Of a stretch of DNA of 64,000 nt, positions 1 through 8,186 are shown one piece after another; positions within the stretch are counted from its first letter, which is position 1, and each line of letters opens with the position of its first letter. Both the position numbers and the translations under genes were made by a program. The notes under the pieces were generated by a model. The model ran no database searches. It was not told where the DNA came from and saw only the letters and a program-made list of their open reading frames with translations. This DNA is from Clostridiaceae bacterium (GTDB lineage: Bacteria; Bacillota; Clostridia; Lachnospirales; Lachnospiraceae): assembly GCA_910575795.1 (NCBI GenBank), contig CAJTGE010000013.1, forward strand, positions 1 to 64,000, written 5' to 3'.

Positions 1-132
1 TGCCAAAGTACATGCAAAAAGCATTGGAGTGCGGTTCAGCGGCTGCCTGAGCGCTATTTTGTGAGCTAAAGTATTGATTTTTCAAGGAGCAAATCCCATT
101 TTAAATGTGGGAAGTTTGAGTGATGAAATAGA

Positions 133-347
133 ATTTCGAGGAAGGGAAGCCGAGGAGCAGCACACTGCTCGGCTACCGTAACGTGAACGGACGGTATGAG
201 GTTGTGCCGGAAGAGGCGGAGACCGCGCGGTTTATTTACCGGCTGTTCATGCAGGGGCAGACGCCCTATGCCATTGCAGAATATCTGACGGACAGGAACA
301 TCCCGACGTCAACGGGGGAAGGAGACATGGCGTCACAGGACGGTTGA
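133..347 (+). pseudogene. Serine recombinase fragment (recombinase domain)
   Basis: One reading frame gives LLGYRNVNGRYEVVPEEAET followed by RFIYRLFMQGQTPYAIAEYL. This is the central 'recombinase' domain of large serine recombinases (pfam07508 type). The catalytic N-terminal resolvase domain and the zinc ribbon are absent. An in-frame TAG lies just upstream of the conserved part and a TGA ends it at 345-347, so it is a remnant. A second piece of a very similar protein, containing RLIYRLFMQGQTP, lies at about 1630-1990. The two pieces flank the aldo/keto reductase gene and probably come from the decay of one or two mobile elements. Bases 1-130 show nothing I recognise. Confidence 0.75.
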
Positions 348-448
348 GATGGAAATAGGATGTTACTGTGTATGGAAATTTGCGAATAAATGAGGTATAA
401 TTTTGTTGCCGGGAGAGAACGGTAAATCAGAAGCCGTGGAGGTGCATA

Positions 449-1624
449 ATGATATATACAAAACTCGGAAAATCAGATTTGAATGTCTCGCGTATCTGCA
501 TGGGGTGGTGCATGGGTATCGGCGATCCTTCAAAGGGCATGAACAAGTGGGCTGTTCCGGAGGAAGGAAGCAGGGAGATTATTCGCTATGCGCTGGATCA
601 GGGGATCAACTTCTTTGATACTGCCATGTCTTATCAGGAAGGCAACAGCGAAGAAGTTCTCGGCAAGGCTCTCAAGGATTTTGCAAAGCGTGATGATTAT
701 ATTGTTGCGACAAAATTCCTGCCGAGGTCGCAGGAGGAACTTGACAGAAATGTATCTGGACAGGCGCATGTGGCGGACTGTCTCGACAGGAGCCTAGAGC
801 GTGTTTGAAAATTCATTCCTGGCATCTGCACGCCCCACTTCGCGGTATATTTGTGCCAAATTCACTTAACGCAGCCCACTGCGCCGCGTTCATTTGGCAC
901 AAATCTCCCACAAAGTGGCACGCACAGCTACCAGAAAGCAATTTTCAAACACGCTCTAAAACGCCTTGAACTGGATTATGTTGACCTCTATATCTACCAC
1001 ATGTGGGATTACCACACACCAATGGAGGAAATCATCGAGGGACTGAATAACGCGGTGAAAGCAGGAAAGACAAGATATGTCGGCATTTCCAACTGCTATG
1101 CGTGGCAGCTTGCCAAGGCGAACTTTTATGCAAGGGAGAACGGTTTTGCTGAATTTATCTCTGTTCAGGGACATTACAATCTGATCGCCCGTGAGGAGGA
1201 ACGGGAGATGATACCGTTCTGTGAAGATCAGGGCATTGCATTGACTCCGTACAGCCCTTTGGCTTCCGGCAGGCTCTGCCGACCGGCTGGTGAAACGACA
1301 AAACGGCTCAAACTGGATGCGTATGCGAGGTTCAAATATGACAAGTCGCAGGATGCGGATGCAGGTATTATCGAAAGAGTTAAGGAACTGGCAGAAAGTA
1401 AAAATGTACTCATGACGGAGATTTCTCTTGCATGGCTGCTTAGGAAGTCTACGGCTCCCATTATGGGAGTGACGAAGAAGTCCAACATTGACGGAGCGGT
1501 CAAAGCCGTGGAGCTGGAACTTACACAGGAAGAAACGGATTATTTGGAGGAATTGTATGTCCCGCATGCCCTTGCAGGTGTTATGGCACAGAATGGAAAA
1601 CAGAAAGCCGGAGACGTGGTTTAA
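449..1624 (+). pseudogene. Aldo/keto reductase, interrupted by a MITE-like insertion
   Basis: NADPH-dependent aldo/keto reductase, about 338 aa once the insert is removed. The catalytic tetrad is visible: Asp in NFFDTA, Tyr in MSYQEG, Lys in IVATKF and His in LYIYHMW. The start is ATG 449, preceded by GGAGGTG. The frame is stopped by a TGA at 806-808 inside a 162-bp insertion (see 795-958) and resumes in the same frame afterwards. Removing the insert and one TA copy gives DRSLKRLELDYVDLY, the normal family sequence. The insertion length is a multiple of three, so only the internal stop breaks the frame. The substrate is unknown. The gene is now probably inactive unless the element is lost precisely or translation restarts downstream. 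Confidence 0.9.
795..958. mobile_element. MITE-like 160-bp inverted-repeat element with TA target duplication
   Basis: The ends are perfect inverted repeats: TAGAGCGTGTTTGAAAATT at 795-813 and its reverse complement at 940-958. The interior is also largely self-complementary: TTTGTGCCAAAT near 850 pairs with ATTTGGCACAAA near 892, so the whole unit can fold into one hairpin. The flanking TA dinucleotides (795-796 and 957-958) fit a target-site duplication of the IS630/Tc1-mariner type. There is no coding capacity. It sits inside the aldo/keto reductase gene, and precise removal restores that frame. Confidence 0.88.
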
Positions 1625-1629
1625 AAAAT

Positions 1630-1990
1630 AGGCGGAGACCGTGCGGATGATATTTGACTGGTACCTGGAGGGGATGGGTGTGACCGCCTGACCGCCATGG
1701 GCATCAAGACGAGACTTGGGAACAAGTGGAGCAGGAGCCCCATTTTAAAGCAGCTCCGAAATTATGCATACACCGGAAATTTGCTCCTGCAGAAAACCTG
1801 CCGCGAGAAGCACATCACGAAGAAGTGCATGAAGAATACTGGAGGGAAGCCGATGTACCATGGGAAACGGTGCGGCTCATCTACCGGCTTTTCATGCAGG
1901 GGCAGACGCCCTGCGCCATTGAAAAATATCTGACGGACAGGGATACAGCGGAGGAAGAATGCAGCGGAGGAAGAATGCAGGGCGGAGCCA
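1630..1990 (+). pseudogene. Serine recombinase remnants, two fused pieces
   Basis: Several frames together give pieces of large serine recombinases. The first has GIKTRLGNKWSRSPILKQLR and NYAYTGNLLLQKT, typical of the end of the recombinase domain. It is followed by EADVPWETVRLIYRLFMQGQ, which repeats the part also seen at 133-347. Frameshifts and a TGA near 1689 break the protein. No catalytic serine region is present. This is probably decayed mobile-element DNA from the same family as the 133-347 fragment. No function remains. Confidence 0.7.
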
Positions 1991-2055
1991 TAACTGCTGC
2001 TGCGTGTTCTCGGCAAAGCTGAAATGCGGTGACAGAGGGTCTGCTCCACATAGCA

Positions 2056-2222
2056 AAAACACCATTTGAATGTAAAAGAGATAACCTCACAATTCGCGGA
2101 ACGGAATATAGGCCGACAAGGATAAATATGCCAATAGCAATCGTCTGTCATGATTTTTGGTATTTCAGGACACGGTAAGGCAATATGCAATCGAGTTGAC
2201 GGATATGGGATATTTAACTTAA
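2056..2222 (+). pseudogene. Alpha/beta hydrolase N-terminal stub
   Basis: The + frame reads FECKRDNLTIRGTEYRPTRI then NMPIAIVCHDFW, resembling the start of alpha/beta hydrolases of the 'IRG.EY.P...PIAIVSHGF' type. After a frameshift near 2160, RQYAIELTDMGYL continues the same family pattern. The sequence stops at about 2220, where an unrelated antiporter remnant begins on the other strand. Only about 55 residues are left and the catalytic triad is absent. Recognition is from family memory and is moderate. Confidence 0.5.
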
Positions 2223-3020
2223 TTTCCTCAAATAGATTCGTTTTATAACAGCAAGCAGGACGGAGAATGTCTGTATACGCCCCCTGGCCCTGCTTAAGAG
2301 CCGTCCGGCAGGAAGTCCTGTAACGAGGCCGATGATGACTGGCAAAAGAATCATCACAGGGAGCATATACAGAGAAACGGAGCCGCCCGATACAGAACTG
2401 GCCACAACGGAATTGACCGTAAAAAATACAATGATTGCCACGATGTCATCTAACACCGCCATTGGCAGCAATGTATTGGTTACAGGCCCCTTTGCGTGGA
2501 ATTCGTTTACGATGGACAAGGCCGGCGCAGGGGGGTAGCCAGCGCAATCCCGCCGAAGATAAAGGCAAGGTAAACAGGCGCGCCTGCCAGCAAAAATGCA
2601 ATGGCAAAGACAAGCGTTACAAAGAAAAAAGTGCCCAAAGACTGGGGCAGAGTGGTGACAATCAGACCCTTGCCGCAGCTTTTTTCATGTTCCCTGATTT
2701 GCTTATCCAGCGTCATATAGCGGTAGGCAAAGCTGCTGAAATACCCATTGAACATACACTGCATCTGGCGGAAATACTCAATAGCATCCTCTTCCGTGAT
2801 TCCGTCCCGCAGTGTGATGCCGGAGATGACACTGCGGTAGATTTTTTCGTTGATCTTCTCAAAGGGCTCTAAAATCTGTTTTATCCTGTCCCGTAATTTT
2901 TCCTGGGGCTGCAGGATAGCTTCAAAGAAAATGTGCGCCTCGTTGGGGTATTCTGTAAAAAAGCGCATTCGGATCTCCATATATTGCAGCGGGTCAGAAG
3001 TGCAGCCGCTTTCCTCAATT
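2214..3020 (-). pseudogene. Chimeric remnant: TetR C-terminal domain joined to cation/proton antiporter
   Basis: Read on the minus strand, 2980-2690 gives a TetR-family C-terminal ligand domain (MEIRMRFFTEYPNEAHIFFE, then IYRSVISGITLRDGITEEDA). Without a stop it runs into membrane segments FFFVTLVFAIAFLLAGAPVY and LAFIFGGIALAT of a CPA-type Na+/H+ antiporter. A frameshift in a run of six C (near 2530) follows, and the antiporter continues in another frame as SIVNEFHAKGPVTNTLLPMA until 2214. The TetR DNA-binding domain and the antiporter N- and C-termini are missing. It looks like a deletion joint between a regulator and an adjacent antiporter gene that has since decayed. Product activity is unlikely. 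Confidence 0.72.
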
Positions 3021-3067
3021 AGCGATAAGCTTCTGTATTTTATAATGGCAGGAGGCTGCAGAATCCT

Positions 3068-3130
3068 TTATATTCCCGCTGTCTTGCGGCGCTGCAAGCT
3101 TGACGCCCCGTTGCTTGCAGCGTGGTTGCT
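3068..3130 (-). repeat. Dispersed repeat, copy 1 (second copy at 15611-15690)
   Basis: The minus strand here contains GCTGCAAGCAACGGGGCGTC followed by AAGCTTGCAGCGC. The same sequence, with few changes, lies on the plus strand at 15619-15655 between minC and minD. The two copies are 12 kb apart in opposite orientation and both are intergenic. It encodes nothing recognisable. Confidence 0.7.
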
Positions 3131-3156
3131 GGATGAGTAATGAACGTGTCAGCAAT

Positions 3157-4896
3157 TTAGATTTGTTCCACAAGCGCTGTCTTCGGCACAGCCACCATAG
3201 AGTAGTTCGTGTGATAAATCACAAATCCCGGCGCAGCCCCAGCCACTTTTTTAATATGTTTTTTCTGAATGTAATCAATCTCCACCTTTTCACTGCCGCG
3301 GCCTTTTGAGTAGTAGGCCGCAAGAGCGCCCGCTTCCTCAAAGGTGCGGTCCGTCAGATCGCGCCCGTCCGCTTTTACGATGACATGGGAGCCGGGAATC
3401 CCCTTTGCGTGGAACCACCAGTCGTTTCCGGAGGCGATCTTAAAGGTCAGTTCCTCGTTCTGGTAATTGTTTTTCCCGACATAGATATCGAACCCGTCTG
3501 TGGAACGGTAATGGAAGGGACGGCTGGTGATGCGCTCCTTTTTTCCGGACGGGCCGTGCTTTTTGATAAAGCCGTATTCCGTCAGCTCCTGCTTAATCTG
3601 TGTCAGATCTTCTTCCTTCAGCGCGATATCAAGGGAGGCGCTGATGGACTCCAGATGCCCGATCTCCCGTTTTGTCTCCTGCGTGAGCTCTTTAAGCGCT
3701 TCAAAGGCGCGTTTGAGCTTGTTATACTTATCAAAATATTTCTGGGCATTTTCCCTGGCGTTTAGCTGCGGATCCAAAGGAATCCGCGCCGGGGCGTCCG
3801 TATAGAAATCAATGCATGAAAGCTCCTTCTCCCCGCCGCTTAATTCATAGCCGTAGATGTTAATCAGTTCGCCGTATACCCTGTATTTATCGCGTTTCTC
3901 CGTGTCCTTTAGCTGCTTTAGCTGCAGATCAAGCTTTTTATAATTCCGTTCCAGAGCCGTCTGCACGATCCGGCGCAGATCCGAAGATTTCTGCCGGATC
4001 CGGGTGATGGTGTTTTTGGAGGAATAGTAGGTCTCCAGAACCCGGCTGATTGATTCAAAACGGCGCACACTGCAGGAGGGCGGATAAGAGGTCAGGGAAA
4101 GGGCGGCAAACTCCAGCGGCTCATCCCCCTTAAAGACGATACAGGGCTCAAAATCCCCCTCCCGGACAAGCTCCAAACAGCGCGCCAGCGTGTGCGCGAG
4201 ATGGACGCGCTCCGCTTCGGAGAGCTCCATGGCCGGAACAGAGGAATCAATGGAAGCGAGATGGCAGAACTCCTCAGCCATAACAGGGCTGATCCCCGTA
4301 AAACCAGTATAAACCGTTTTGCCGGCCGGCAGCTTTGAGGAGGCGAAAAGCGCCGCCATATCCTCTTCGGAGACGGAGAGGGGATCCGACTTTTCCACAG
4401 TCCGGGGAAGAAAATAATCGCGGCCCGGAAGCACCTCCCGCACAGAGCTGACCTGAAAGGAGATATGCTTAATGCTGTCAATAATCCGAAGCTGCGGCGT
4501 ACAGAAAATAATATTGCTGTGCTTTCCCATAAGCTCCACAATCAAAAGCTTCCGGCACAGATCGCCCATCTCATCCAGATGCTCAATTTCAAAATGGATG
4601 CAGCGCTCCAAGCCGGGCTGGCTGACTGAGCAAATCCGTCCGCCTCCGATATGCTTGCGCAGCAGCATACAGAAATTCGGAGCCGTCAGCGGGCTGGGCT
4701 TGCTGACATCCGTCAGGTAAGCTAACGGAAGGCTGGCATTCGCCGAGAGAAGAAGCCGAAACGTATCCCGCGGGCCCTTTACTGTAAAAAGAAGCTCGTC
4801 CTTTTCCGTCTGTGCAATCTTCGTAATCCGTCCGCCGGCCAGCTTATCATTCAATTCTTTTACAAGACCTGCAATTACAATTCCGTCAAATGCCAT
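3157..4896 (-). CDS. rqcH: NFACT-family ribosome quality-control protein RqcH (Rqc2 homologue)
   Basis: 579 aa, the usual length for bacterial NFACT proteins, formerly called fibronectin-binding proteins. RqcH binds stalled 50S-peptidyl-tRNA complexes and directs C-terminal alanine tailing for degradation. The NFACT-N domain covers about residues 1-200 (start MAFDGIVIAGLVKEL). Coiled-coil segments lie at about 280-430. The NFACT-R RNA-binding domain lies near the C-terminus (DIYVGKNNYQNEEL, NDWWFHAKGIPGSHV). Residues 97-98 are Glu-Arg (PGLER) where the B. subtilis protein has the essential Asp-Arg pair, a conservative change. An AAGGAGG ribosome site precedes ATG 4896. It is transcribed alone, against its neighbours to the right of the tRNA. 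Confidence 0.93.
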   Translation of the reverse strand: MAFDGIVIAGLVKELNDKLAGGRITKIAQTEKDELLFTVKGPRDTFRLLLSANASLPLAYLTDVSKPSPLTAPNFCMLLRKHIGGGRICSVSQPGLERCIHFEIEHLDEMGDLCRKLLIVELMGKHSNIIFCTPQLRIIDSIKHISFQVSSVREVLPGRDYFLPRTVEKSDPLSVSEEDMAALFASSKLPAGKTVYTGFTGISPVMAEEFCHLASIDSSVPAMELSEAERVHLAHTLARCLELVREGDFEPCIVFKGDEPLEFAALSLTSYPPSCSVRRFESISRVLETYYSSKNTITRIRQKSSDLRRIVQTALERNYKKLDLQLKQLKDTEKRDKYRVYGELINIYGYELSGGEKELSCIDFYTDAPARIPLDPQLNARENAQKYFDKYNKLKRAFEALKELTQETKREIGHLESISASLDIALKEEDLTQIKQELTEYGFIKKHGPSGKKERITSRPFHYRSTDGFDIYVGKNNYQNEELTFKIASGNDWWFHAKGIPGSHVIVKADGRDLTDRTFEEAGALAAYYSKGRGSEKVEIDYIQKKHIKKVAGAAPGFVIYHTNYSMVAVPKTALVEQI

Positions 4897-4919
4897 GATA
4901 AAACCTCCTTATCAAAAAC

Positions 4920-4962
4920 ATGTACTCACAAAATCAGGCGCGGAGAGACTCCGGGAATACAT
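4920..4962. repeat. Short palindromic repeat, ATGTACTC family, degenerate copy
   Basis: ATGTACTCACAAAATCAGGC runs to CTCCGGGAATACAT. The same building blocks (ATGTACTC, AAAATCAGSCGC, GAGAGAYTCCGRGA, TACAT) make up the longer palindromes at 6475-6644 and 22758-22822. It lies between the ribosome site of rqcH and the end of the coiled-coil gene, both of which are on the minus strand. Confidence 0.65.
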
Positions 4963-4988
4963 AAACAGGGCGAATGGATAACAGGCGG

Positions 4989-5717
4989 CTAAGCCATCTG
5001 CTCCAGCCGCTTACTGTGCTGGGATACAACAATCTTTAAAAGATCCACATCAGAGCGGATCGCAATGATTTCATCCGAGGCTGCCTCATACCGCTTCGCC
5101 GCCGGGACATAATTCTCAGACAGCAGCCGGATGTTTGGCATAATCTCATTGTCAAGTCTTAAATTAATGTCCTTAACAGCATCCTGAAGCTTAAAAATTT
5201 CACTCTCTAATCTGGAGAAGGAAGCTTCCAGATTCGCGTTGTAGAATTCAAATTTGTCATCGATTTGGGCAAACCTGTCATCAATTTGGGCAAAGCTGTC
5301 ATCGATTTGGGCAAATCTGTTATCAATTTGGGCAAACCTGTCGTCGATTTGGGCAAATCTGCCGTCGATTTGGGCAAGTCTGGCTTCGATTTGGGCAAAC
5401 CTGTCATCGATTTGGGCAAACCTGTCATCGATTTGGGCAAATCTGGCTTCGATTTGGGCAAACCTGTCATCGATTTGGGCAAACCTGTCATCGATTTGAG
5501 CAAATTTGGCTTCGATTTGGGCAAATCTGGCTTCAAATTTAGCATTTTGTTCTGCGAATCTGGCTTCAAGCTTAGCATCTAATATTATGTTAAGTTTGGG
5601 AAGCAGAGAATATTCAAGTGCTTCCTCTAAAACTGCCGGGATCTTTTCCGTGACTATGACATCGATCTTTTTGTCAAGCAGTTCAGACAATGTCGCTAGA
5701 AATTCTTTTTCACCCAT
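4989..5717 (-). CDS. Heptad-repeat coiled-coil protein of unknown function
   Basis: 242 aa. The N-terminus (about 1-60) is a non-repeated helical segment (MGEKEFLATLSELLDKKIDV). Residues 65-155 are 13 consecutive heptads of the form FAQI(D/E)xx, mostly FAQIDDR and FAQIEAR. Hydrophobic Phe and Ile fall at fixed spacing, as in a coiled coil. The C-terminal 85 residues are also helical, with no motif known to me. No signal peptide or membrane segment is seen, so it is probably cytosolic. GGAGGAA precedes ATG 5717. The 21-bp DNA repeat should be prone to copy-number change, so the length may vary between strains. Function is unknown; it may be a structural or scaffolding protein. Confidence 0.82.
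   Translation of the reverse strand: MGEKEFLATLSELLDKKIDVIVTEKIPAVLEEALEYSLLPKLNIILDAKLEARFAEQNAKFEARFAQIEAKFAQIDDRFAQIDDRFAQIEARFAQIDDRFAQIDDRFAQIEARLAQIDGRFAQIDDRFAQIDNRFAQIDDSFAQIDDRFAQIDDKFEFYNANLEASFSRLESEIFKLQDAVKDINLRLDNEIMPNIRLLSENYVPAAKRYEAASDEIIAIRSDVDLLKIVVSQHSKRLEQMA
5253..5525. repeat. 21-bp tandem repeat, 13 units, inside the coiled-coil gene
   Basis: The plus strand shows units such as GATTTGGGCAAACCTGTCATC repeated head to tail with small changes (GGCTTC for GTCATC, AATTTG for GATTTG). Each unit is one heptad of the minus-strand protein. The units have no spacers between them, so this is a coding tandem repeat and not a CRISPR array. Confidence 0.9.
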
Positions 5718-5917
5718 AAAAATTCCTCCTTGGTCATATTATAGCAATGGCGGAGAGTCTTGTCCAGAAACATATTACCTTATTTAAGAAAGTGAAATGA
5801 TATAAATGTAACAGATAAACAGATTATATGAAAGTATTTTTATTATACCGCAATTGTACTGGAAAAGTCAACCATTATTTTATCTCATTTTTACTGATTC
5901 CAAATTGTAAAAAATAA

Positions 5918-5946
5918 TTGACAGTTCCACAGTCATGTGGTATTAT
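5918..5946 (+). promoter_or_regulatory. Sigma-A promoter of tRNA-Trp
   Basis: TTGACA at 5918-5923, a 17-bp spacer and TATTAT at 5941-5946. The tRNA begins 18 bases after the -10 element, a fitting distance. Confidence 0.75.
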
Positions 5947-5964
5947 ATCTGAGTGAGCTGATTT

Positions 5965-6035
5965 AGGGGAATAGTTCAATGGCAGAGCAACGGTCTCCAA
6001 AACCGTTAATGGGGGTTCGAATCCCTCTTCCCCTG
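5965..6035 (+). tRNA. tRNA-Trp (anticodon CCA)
   Basis: A full cloverleaf can be drawn. The acceptor stem is AGGGGAA with TTCCCCT and discriminator G. The anticodon arm is ACGGT-CTCCAAA-ACCGT with CCA in the loop. The T arm has the loop GTTCGAATC. The 3' CCA is not encoded. It is a single tRNA with its own promoter and terminator. Confidence 0.95.
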
Positions 6036-6051
6036 TTGAATATTTAAGTTG

Positions 6052-6087
6052 AAAGCTGAAGTGATATGGAGCTTTCAGCTTTTTTTG
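6052..6087 (+). terminator. Rho-independent terminator after tRNA-Trp
   Basis: AAAGCTGAA at 6052-6060 pairs with TTCAGCTTT at 6074-6082, followed by more T residues. Confidence 0.85.
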
Positions 6088-6297
6088 TTTTCAGGTTTGT
6101 CCTTGCCGCAGTCCAGCATGGTCATGGCTTCCTCCGGGGTGAAGTAGAGGAACCCGCCCGTTGTCGTCCAGCCAGCCATTGCGGGCAGACAGCCTCATGC
6201 GGTCATGCAGCAGGCCATACGGCACTTTGACTTCCGGCGATATGCCTTTGTAACGGCGGTCGGTCAAAAGGATCCAGGGCAAAGCGATATATAACAA
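6083..6297 (-). pseudogene. Replication initiator (RepA_N type) remnant
   Basis: The minus strand reads LYIALPWILLTDRRYKGISP then LLHDRMRLSARNGWLDDNGR. One frameshift later it continues with FLYFTPEEAMTMLDCGKDK. This pattern (short beta strand, YKGIS, LLHDRM.LS..NGW.D..GRV) matches the N-terminal domain of replication-initiator A proteins of plasmids and conjugative transposons. No start and no C-terminal part are present. It lies directly beside tRNA-Trp, a common integration site, so it may be the scar of an integrated element. Confidence 0.7.
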
Positions 6298-6474
6298 AAA
6301 AGCCGCGCGGTAGATGATGGTTCGTCAGGTGCTGCGCGCTTTTGGTTTCGATATTCGGTTTTTCGTGGCGTGTGCTCAGAAAAGAATTTACATTCATTCG
6401 TTAAATACGTACAATCAAAGAAAGGATGGTTGAAAAAATTGCAGAGCTGATTATTTTAAACAAAAATAGATTTA

Positions 6475-6644
6475 TATAATGTACTCTCGGAATCTCGCTG
6501 TGCCTGATTTTGTGAGATGATTTTTTGTCAGATGTGCACAAATTTATGAGGCGTACGTGGAGCGTACGTTGATTAAATTTGGGTGCATCTGGCGGAAAAT
6601 CAGCCGCAAAAGCAGGCGCAGAGAGATTCCGAGAGTACATTATA
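6475..6644. mobile_element. Palindromic element (MITE-like), ATGTACTC family, long copy
   Basis: A 22-bp perfect inverted repeat bounds the unit (6475-6496 and 6623-6644; core AATGTACTCTCGGAATCTC). The interior continues the symmetry imperfectly: TGTGCCTGATTTTG against GCAAAAGCAGGCGC, and a GTACG-containing centre near 6550-6565. It carries no gene. The right end is 10 bp before the GNAT start codon, so the element probably contributes the 5' untranslated region of that gene. Related copies lie at 4920 and 22758. Confidence 0.8.
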
Positions 6645-6654
6645 GGTAAAGAGT

Positions 6655-7098
6655 ATGAAAATTATAGAGATAAAAGACAGAACTTCCGTATTAGTTGAAC
6701 AATTATTAAAAGTATGGGAGAGTGCTGTGAAAGCTACTCATCTGTTTTTATCAGATGATGAGATAAGCAGTATTAAGCAGTATGTTCCACAAGCCTTAAA
6801 TAGCGTTCCTATTTTGGTGGCAGCAGAGAATGAAATCGGGAATCCAATGGGCTTCATGGGAGTTGCAGATAAAATGCTTGAGATGCTGTTTATCTCAAAT
6901 GAATGCAGAGGGCAAGGATTTGGGAAACAATTACTGCAGTATGGCATTGAAAATTATTCGGTAAAGGAACTTGCAGTCAATGAACAAAATCCTCTTGCAA
7001 AAGGCTTTTATGAACACATGGGATTTGAAGTTTATAAACGAACAGAATTAGATGAACAAGGCAATCCATTTCCATTACTGTATATGAAAAGAGATTGA
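6655..7098 (+). CDS. GNAT-family N-acetyltransferase
   Basis: 147 aa, a single GNAT domain. Acyl-CoA binding is shown by the motif A loop CRGQGFGKQLL (about residues 82-92). The later strand and helix ELAVNEQNPLAKGFYEHMGF is the usual motif B region. It resembles small YjaB-type acetyltransferases; the acetyl acceptor cannot be read from the sequence. AT-rich codon use differs from the GC-rich housekeeping genes around it, which may indicate recent transfer. The start codon lies just after a palindromic element. Confidence 0.88.
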   Translation: MKIIEIKDRTSVLVEQLLKVWESAVKATHLFLSDDEISSIKQYVPQALNSVPILVAAENEIGNPMGFMGVADKMLEMLFISNECRGQGFGKQLLQYGIENYSVKELAVNEQNPLAKGFYEHMGFEVYKRTELDEQGNPFPLLYMKRD

Positions 7099-7240
7099 TA
7101 AATTCCTGTTTTGCTCTGCTGCAGGAGAGCAGTTTTAACATATGGTAGGAAGTTAAGGCGGGACAAACCGAAAGGGCCGGTTTTGCCTGTTGTTTGTTAT
7201 GGATACCATCCTTGCAGCAGGCCAGTATCGGCGCATCTGT

Positions 7241-7345
7241 CAAAAGGTAGCTTTTGCCTGTTTCCCGGCTGAAGGGTACGGAGAATACGAACTATCCCTG
7301 CGTGTCCTGCGTCTTCCCATCGGAAACGGCACATATGAAAACATA
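7241..7345 (+). pseudogene. Possible IS4-type transposase fragment
   Basis: The frame reads EGYGEYELSLRVLRLPIGNG then TYENI. This resembles the strand before the catalytic Glu region of IS4-family transposases (…RVVRFPI..G.YE.LITNLP…). The catalytic residues themselves are missing and the frame diverges after about 35 residues. Recognition is tentative. Confidence 0.3.
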
Positions 7346-7446
7346 CCCCATTTTCTGCTGCACCTTGAATCCCGTTTCCGTTTATGGTACAATTCTTTAA
7401 GGAAAAAATTGACAAAAACAATGATTCAGGAAAGGCAGGGGGGGGT

Positions 7447-7826
7447 CTGTATGTTTACAAATACCGGTATCAGGCGGAACTGCCGCTGTTTTTCTCCGCA
7501 TTCTTTGTCTGGGCCGCCGCTGTTTCGCTTTTGATTCTTGGCCGCGGGGTGAGGGAAAGGAGAAATGGTCTGCTGTAGGTATCTTTGCCCTTCTGGCGCT
7601 GTTTGTCCTGCCCGTAGCGATTACGCTTCTTACGGGAATGGCGCAGCCCATCCGCGCCCATCTTACATATGCGCTGGTATTTGCGGGATATCTGTTTTTG
7701 CTGTGCGCTCATTTCCCAAAACTGTTTGCAAAATGGAAACGGCTGCGTATCGCAGCGTATGCGGCTGTTGCCGCCATCTCCCTGATCATTTCCTGGAGGC
7801 AGATGGTGAGTGTGAATAAGGATTAA
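7447..7826 (+). pseudogene. Degenerate multi-spanning membrane protein
   Basis: LYVYKYRYQAELPLFFSAFF is followed by a hydrophobic segment. A frameshift near 7570 (GAAAGGAGAAATGG) then gives KWSAVGIFALLALFVLPVAI and two more membrane segments, ending VSVNKD and a stop. At least four transmembrane helices remain over two frames. It may be the C-terminal part of a GtrII-type glycosyltransferase, but I am unsure. No start codon with a ribosome site is seen. Confidence 0.45.
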
Positions 7827-7898
7827 GAAAACGGTGTACTAGTAGTGGTGAAGCTGTCCCATAGCCTTGATGTTATTTGCGCAGGTTGTGGACAGGAT

Positions 7899-7935
7899 GT
7901 AGCCGTTCAGACCGGTCTGCGCGCCTGCTGCGCTG
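7899..7935 (+). repeat. Degenerate copy of the GTAACCGTTCAGA repeat family
   Basis: GTAGCCGTTCAGACCGGTCT followed by GCGCGCCTGCTGCGCTG matches the reverse complement of 34036-34075 and the left part of 42810-42955. The other half of the element is not clear here. The stretch from 7827 to 8038 otherwise shows nothing I can assign. Confidence 0.55.
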
Positions 7936-8038
7936 GATCGCACGAAAGTGTAGTGTCCGCAGGCATACGGCCGTTCAGGTTTGTCCAAAAAGCTGCGGCA
8001 GGATTGAAAACGATAATGGCAGTTTATAAAAAATTTCC

Positions 8039-8067
8039 TTGAATTTCCTTACATATAATGGTATGGT
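8039..8067 (+). promoter_or_regulatory. Putative sigma-A promoter of the PLP-enzyme gene
   Basis: TTGAAT at 8039-8044, 17 bp, then TATGGT at 8062-8067, about 120 bp before the gene at 8187. Confidence 0.45.
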
Positions 8068-8186
8068 AAATAGAACGCAAAATACAGCGGTTCGCCCCGG
8101 CTGGGCGGTTGCCATAGAATGCATACCGAAACAGTGGAAGAGCGGCCGGGCGGCCTGCTTTTCCTGTACATAAGGAGATAAAGGGC

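Noticed and set aside
5253-5525. CRISPR array
   Set aside because: Units follow each other without unique spacers and encode heptads of a protein.
5254-5582. Open plus-strand frames across the 21-bp repeats
   Set aside because: They arise because the repeat unit is a multiple of three and lacks stops; the minus-strand protein has a good ribosome site, non-repeated ends and a sensible coiled-coil pattern.
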